This document shows, piece after piece, positions 53,401 through 64,000 of a stretch of DNA of 64,000 bases. The DNA is from Alviniconcha marisindica. Its lineage: Eukaryota > Mollusca > Gastropoda > Provannidae. Both the position numbers and the translations under genes were made by a program. The notes under the pieces were generated by a model. The model was given only the letters and a program-made list of their open reading frames with translations, was not told the origin of the DNA and made no database searches. Position 1 is the stretch's first letter. The number at the start of each line of letters is the position of its first letter. The DNA lies in contig JABMCL010000176.1 in assembly GCA_018857735.1 (NCBI GenBank), forward strand, positions 117,501-181,500. Direction: 5' to 3'.

Positions 53401-55479
53401 TGATACTTTCCATGGAATTGCAATTGTGTACCTGTTTTACTGATCTTGGTTACATTTCAAGGTCACAGTGTGGAAAGGGTTGGGGGGGGGGGGGGGGGGG
53501 GGCTCTCTCTGAAAATCATGTGAGTCTTTGCATGATGAGTGTTTATCCAACCATGAGGATGTCTTCAGGAAATATGTTGGCTTTTAATCTCAGACTTTGA
53601 AGGTGAGAGCATTCAGACTTTCAAAATCATAATCTCCATTGAGTTTGACACTTTCATGCCAATCTTGGTGCTCTTGACTCAGACTGAGGTCACGTGAGTA
53701 GCGGAAGGCTGAACTGCAAGTTGTGTGTTTTGCAGTTAAAACGTTAATGGTTTCTTTCACACACACAATCTTTCCCAGCCTGCTTTCTCTAACTCGTTAT
53801 AGCAGATCATTGGGACTTTATAGAAAAGAGATCACTGAGACTTTTCCAGGCTGTAAAATTCTTACTGCTGACTTCTCTTCGGAGACTGTTTAAGATTTCA
53901 GGGTCACATCACATCGGAAATATGGAACTGAAGTTTACAGGTCTTGCCAAGCTCTTACCAGTTAATGTGAATTGTGACCATTCAGTCATCAAACAGAAAA
54001 TGCAAGTAACAGTGGAGATTATTGGGTTGTGCCTGCAAAATTTGTTTTTATTTGTTAGAATTTTATTGATTCTGTTTAAGTAATATTATTAATTTGCATT
54101 ATGACAAATTTGATCAGACTTTACACATGCATATCATATTTGATGATCTTGACCCATTTTCAAGGTCAGCGAAGTTTCAAAAAACAAGTGACTGTTGTTT
54201 TCCTGTAGTGAATGTGAGTCAGCTGAGCATTTGCTTCTCTTTACACTGTTGAGTTCAAACTTTCTACAAGTGTTACCTAATAATTATGGACACGATCATG
54301 AACATGATGGTTTAATTAGTGAACTTCATGTATAGGAGATAACTGACACTTTATCCTCGTTGGCAAAAACCTGTTAGTAGTTTTCTGATGTTGTTCAGGT
54401 GTGATCTTTGAAACTGTGCATGGTGATAACCTCTACTGAGTTTCACACATACACACCAGTTCTGGTGACAGTCACCACTTTTTAGCAACAGGAGAGTTTG
54501 AAAGAAAATAGGGTTTATTATTATTCTTTTTAATATTTTTTAGTTTGAGTGTGAGTTGTGAGAGCATTTTGTTCTTGTTTTTCATTAAATGTTGTGTTCT
54601 ACCCTATGTTCATTGGGATATTCATTTTGAAAGCAAACAGGTGTAAAAGTTATGCTACCTGTGAATGTTCATTGTGGGTAAATGAATGAGAGAGAAATCA
54701 TTTCATATACCTGTAATGAATATTGCAACCATGAATTGCTTGTGTAAACATTTTCTTTGCTGATGTACAGATGTAAGTGTAGGGAGTGACTTGGGTTTTT
54801 GTGTCAGTGTATGTTTGACCGTTGACGTGGGGCTAGCTATCCGTTTTGTGGGCTATATATCAGAATGATTGCAAGGTGCGTTGTGTAGGAGTGATGCCTG
54901 GGCCCAAATAGACTGCAACAAAGAACCATTGTGGATTTCTTGTGCTGACTGGAGCTGTGAGACAAGGGCTGCCGTCCGCCCAAAATGCAAGGTGGGAAAT
55001 GCGTTTAAAAAAACAAAACAGCCAAATTTGTCCAAGAATATCCAATGTTTTCTACTTTGCCAGGGCTCCTAATCTCAAAGATGGGTAGATGTGGTTACAT
55101 AATTGAATGAGTTGCACAGTTCATATTTATGTTGACTCCACAAAAGTGAGCTGTTTTTTCATTTGGGATAAACACTTTTGTAATGTGTTGATTCACCTTT
55201 TGAGGATCTAACAGTTCAAACAATTTCTGGGGGTGATGAGCTGAATTCAAATTCCTCTGAATTTGTTTTTAGCTATTTGCTTGTTTTGTGAATGCAGTAA
55301 CCTTTTTTTCTTTCTTTTTTCTTTTTTTGTGGTCACCTGCATCACTGAGGGGAGTGCGTTGTTACAGTGGTTGGTAAATAAACCTTTTGACTGTATGTGG
55401 AGCGTGCAGACTTTCAGTGGGAGTGGAAGAAACGGGGGAGTGACGCTGCTGAGTGCAACAGAACAGTGTCAAACAAACA
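50441..55479. other. Intergenic region between TM9SF4 and ELP3
   Basis: No conserved coding exon recognised. Low-complexity C or G runs lie at about 51687-51703 and 53482-53502. Several AATAAA motifs on the + strand. Open frames here (up to 217 codons at 51860-52513 minus) show no recognisable domain. Part may be an extended 3' UTR of TM9SF4. Confidence 0.45.
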
Positions 55480-55730
55480 CCACTAGAATGACAAGAGAAC
55501 AGTGTAAAACACCACTAGACTGACAAGAGAACAGTGTAAAACAAACACCACTAGAATGACAAGAGAACAGTGTAAAACACCACTAGACTGACAACAGAAA
55601 CCACTAGAATGACAAGAGAACAGTGTAAAACACCACTAGAATGACAACAGAACAGTGTAAAACAAATACTATTGTAATGACAACAGAACAGTGTAAAACA
55701 AACACTATTACAATGACACCACCACTAGTG
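55480..55730. repeat. About 30-40-bp minisatellite
   Basis: About 7 copies of CACTAGAATGACAAGAGAAC AGTGTAAAACA with or without 'AACAC', near the presumed ELP3 3' end. Confidence 0.9.
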
Positions 55731-55802
55731 ACACACAGTTCCAGTCCATTGTGGTGCAAGCAAAGAAGGGATGGTAGCCTGGTTCTGTTTTTTCTACACA
55801 CA

Positions 55803-55808
55803 TTTATT
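55803..55808 (-). terminator. Candidate ELP3 polyadenylation signal
   Basis: Minus-strand AATAAA (TTTATT on +) about 970 nt after the ELP3 stop. It is the nearest canonical hexamer I found on that strand. The genes TM9SF4 and ELP3 are convergent. Confidence 0.4.
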
Positions 55809-56773
55809 TCATACTAATGGTGCATAAAAATTACAATTTCCATTGTGTGTGTTCCACACATTTAGTACAGCAGAAAATCCATCCCATGAAGACAAAATCA
55901 TAAAATTGCTAATAAAAGATTTTCCGTAAATTTATCATGAATGTTGAGCATCCAAAACATACATCCTCTTGTAAACACCCCCAAAATATTCAAACAACCC
56001 CTCTTCCTTAACCCCAACTGAGAACAATTTCCTATGTTATGCTCCACAACTTGTGATCCAGTCCTCCCTGGCCTCTGTTCAGAAGTTTATCACAGACAGC
56101 ACCCAGGTGTCCTGATCTCCACTTTCACTGCTCCATTCTGACTCATTTTCTGACTGCAAGCCTGCAAAACACTTCTCACTTGCTGTGCCGGTCTTGGTGT
56201 TTTTTGCCAACAGCAGATGGGTGGGATCCTCTGACAGCACATCACCCTCTGAAACATCGCCATTCAGGTCAAAGAAAGCAGAATGACAAGTACACCTCAT
56301 TATAATTACTTCACAGCATAACTCAAAGGGGATGGGGCGGGGGAGGGGGGGGGGGGGGGGGATCATGCTGATGCTTCTCCATAATAGTTGGCAACAAGGT
56401 CTGTGACAGAAACGTGATATCTGACTGCACAGTCGCAGCTTTCAAAAGACCCTGCCCTTGACATCACAATGCCATTTCACAGTTTTCCAGCTTTTGCCAC
56501 TGTGATAGCTGACCTCACAATTGCAGCTTTTACAAGATGCTGCCACTGCCATCACTGCCATCTCACAGTGCTTTCCAGCTGTTTCCACTGTTGTAATGCT
56601 GTGAAAAAAGCACTGACTGGCAGATTGACGTTGTTTGGGTCAACCAATCCCATGGTGTCCGACTGTTGACCAAAAGCTTGGCTTAATGAGGTGGATGGCG
56701 TGCACGAGGAATCGCCAACAAGTTTACTCCACGTGCGTCAGCACTGTCCCAGAATCAGATCTGCAGTTGGTGG

Positions 56774-62939
<6,166 letters not shown>

Positions 62940-62953
<14 letters not shown>

Positions 62954-64000
62954 CTGGAACAACAAACAATCACAACCAGTCAGCATGTCACTGGAACAAC
63001 AAACAATCACAACCAGTCAGCATGTCACTGGAACAACAATCAAGTACTGGCCAATCACAAACAGTCAGCATGTCACTGGAACAACAAACAATCACAAACA
63101 GTCAGCATGTCACTGGAACAACAAACAATCACAAACAGTCAGCATGTCACTGGACAACAAACAATCACAAACAGTCAGCATGTCACTGGAACAACAAACA
63201 ATCACAACCAGTCAGCATGTCACTGGAACAACAAACAATCACAACCAGTCAGCATGTCACTGGAACAACAAACAATCACAAACAGTCAGCATGTCACTGG
63301 AACAACAAACAATCACAAACAGTCAGCATGTCACTGGAACAACAAACAATCACAACAGTCAGCATGTCACTGGAACAACAAACAATCACAAACAGTCAGC
63401 ATGTCACTGGAACAACAAACAATCACAAACAGTCAGCATGTCACTGGAACAACAAACAATCACAAACAGTCAGCATGTCACTGGAACACAAACAATCACA
63501 CAGTCAGCATGTCACTGGAACAACAAACAATGTCACTGGAACAACAAACAATCACAAACGTCAGCATGTCACTGGAACAACAAACAATCACAAACAGTCA
63601 GCATGTCACTGGAACAACAATCACAAACAGTCAGCATGTCACTGGAACAACAAACAAACAGTCAGCATGTCACTGGAACAACAAACAATCACAAACAGTC
63701 AGCATGTCACTGGAACAACAAACAATCACAACCAGTCAGCATGTCACTGGAACAACAATCACAAACAGTCAGCATGTCACTGGAACAACAAATCATCAAT
63801 ACGTCAGCATGTCACTGGAACAACAAACAATCACAACCAGTCAGCATGTCACTGGAACAACAAACAATCACAACCAGTCAGCATGTCACTGGAACAACAA
63901 ACAATCACAACCAGTCAGCATGTCACTGGAACAACAATCACAAACTGTCAGCATGTCACTGGAACAACAAACGATCACAGTCAGCATGTCACTGGAACAA
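62940..64000 (-). repeat. Boundary-derived array: acceptor + ELP3 exon 62873-62953 start, about 27 copies to the window edge
   Basis: Gene-strand unit of 37 bp: GTTTGTGATTGTTTGTTGTT, CCAG|TGACATGCTGACT. The real junction is TTGTTCCAG|TGACATGCTGAAGTATGG at 62944-62965, so 10-11 nt of exon are in each unit. Some units have deletions (e.g. near 63480-63545). The array continues past 64000. Confidence 0.95.

Overview
The window is gene-sparse, intron-rich animal nuclear DNA, loaded with microsatellites, minisatellites and tRNA-derived SINEs. Four conserved eukaryotic genes were reconstructed by reading splice sites and protein conservation by eye. Order and strand: PDCD2 (+, complete, 4 exons), RPS20 (-, complete, 4 exons), TM9SF4 (+, complete, 21 exons over about 33 kb) and ELP3 (-, last 7 exons only; the gene runs off the right edge). 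The organism is an inference: a lophotrochozoan, most likely a gastropod mollusc, judging from protein divergence and repeat style. There is no operon, phage or bacterial content.

Layout: 1-2813 is non-coding with a SINE; 2814-6240 is PDCD2 with a 40-bp triplication just 5' of it; 6630-9715 is intergenic with minisatellites and a SINE; 10376-14519 is RPS20, whose second intron carries a decayed hAT-like transposon with target-site duplications; 14520-15693 is a divergent RPS20/TM9SF4 intergenic stretch with a CRE next to TM9SF4; 15694-48432 is TM9SF4, whose introns are largely tandem arrays plus a 1.5-kb TTAA-flanked inverted-repeat element and a foldback repeat; 48433-56773 is the convergent TM9SF4/ELP3 3' region; 56774-64000 is ELP3 with two very large arrays. 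The proteins are housekeeping factors (ribosome assembly, small ribosomal subunit, endomembrane sorting, tRNA wobble-uridine modification). They share no pathway; their adjacency is simply gene order.

The most unusual signal is that many tandem arrays are not random intronic repeats. Their unit spans an exon-intron boundary: it contains the last or first 10-25 nt of the neighbouring exon plus the splice donor or acceptor, and is amplified from 2 to more than 20 times into the intron. Clear cases are PDCD2 exon 3; TM9SF4 exons 5, 6, 7, 11, 12 (both sides), 14, 16, 19 and 21; and at least four ELP3 boundaries. Some are young perfect duplications, others are strongly diverged, so the process looks recurrent. 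It litters introns with decoy splice sites. Most would frameshift or meet a stop, but one (TM9SF4 exon 21) is in frame and open.

All exon coordinates come from reading the sequence, not from RNA evidence. Copy numbers of arrays are approximate.
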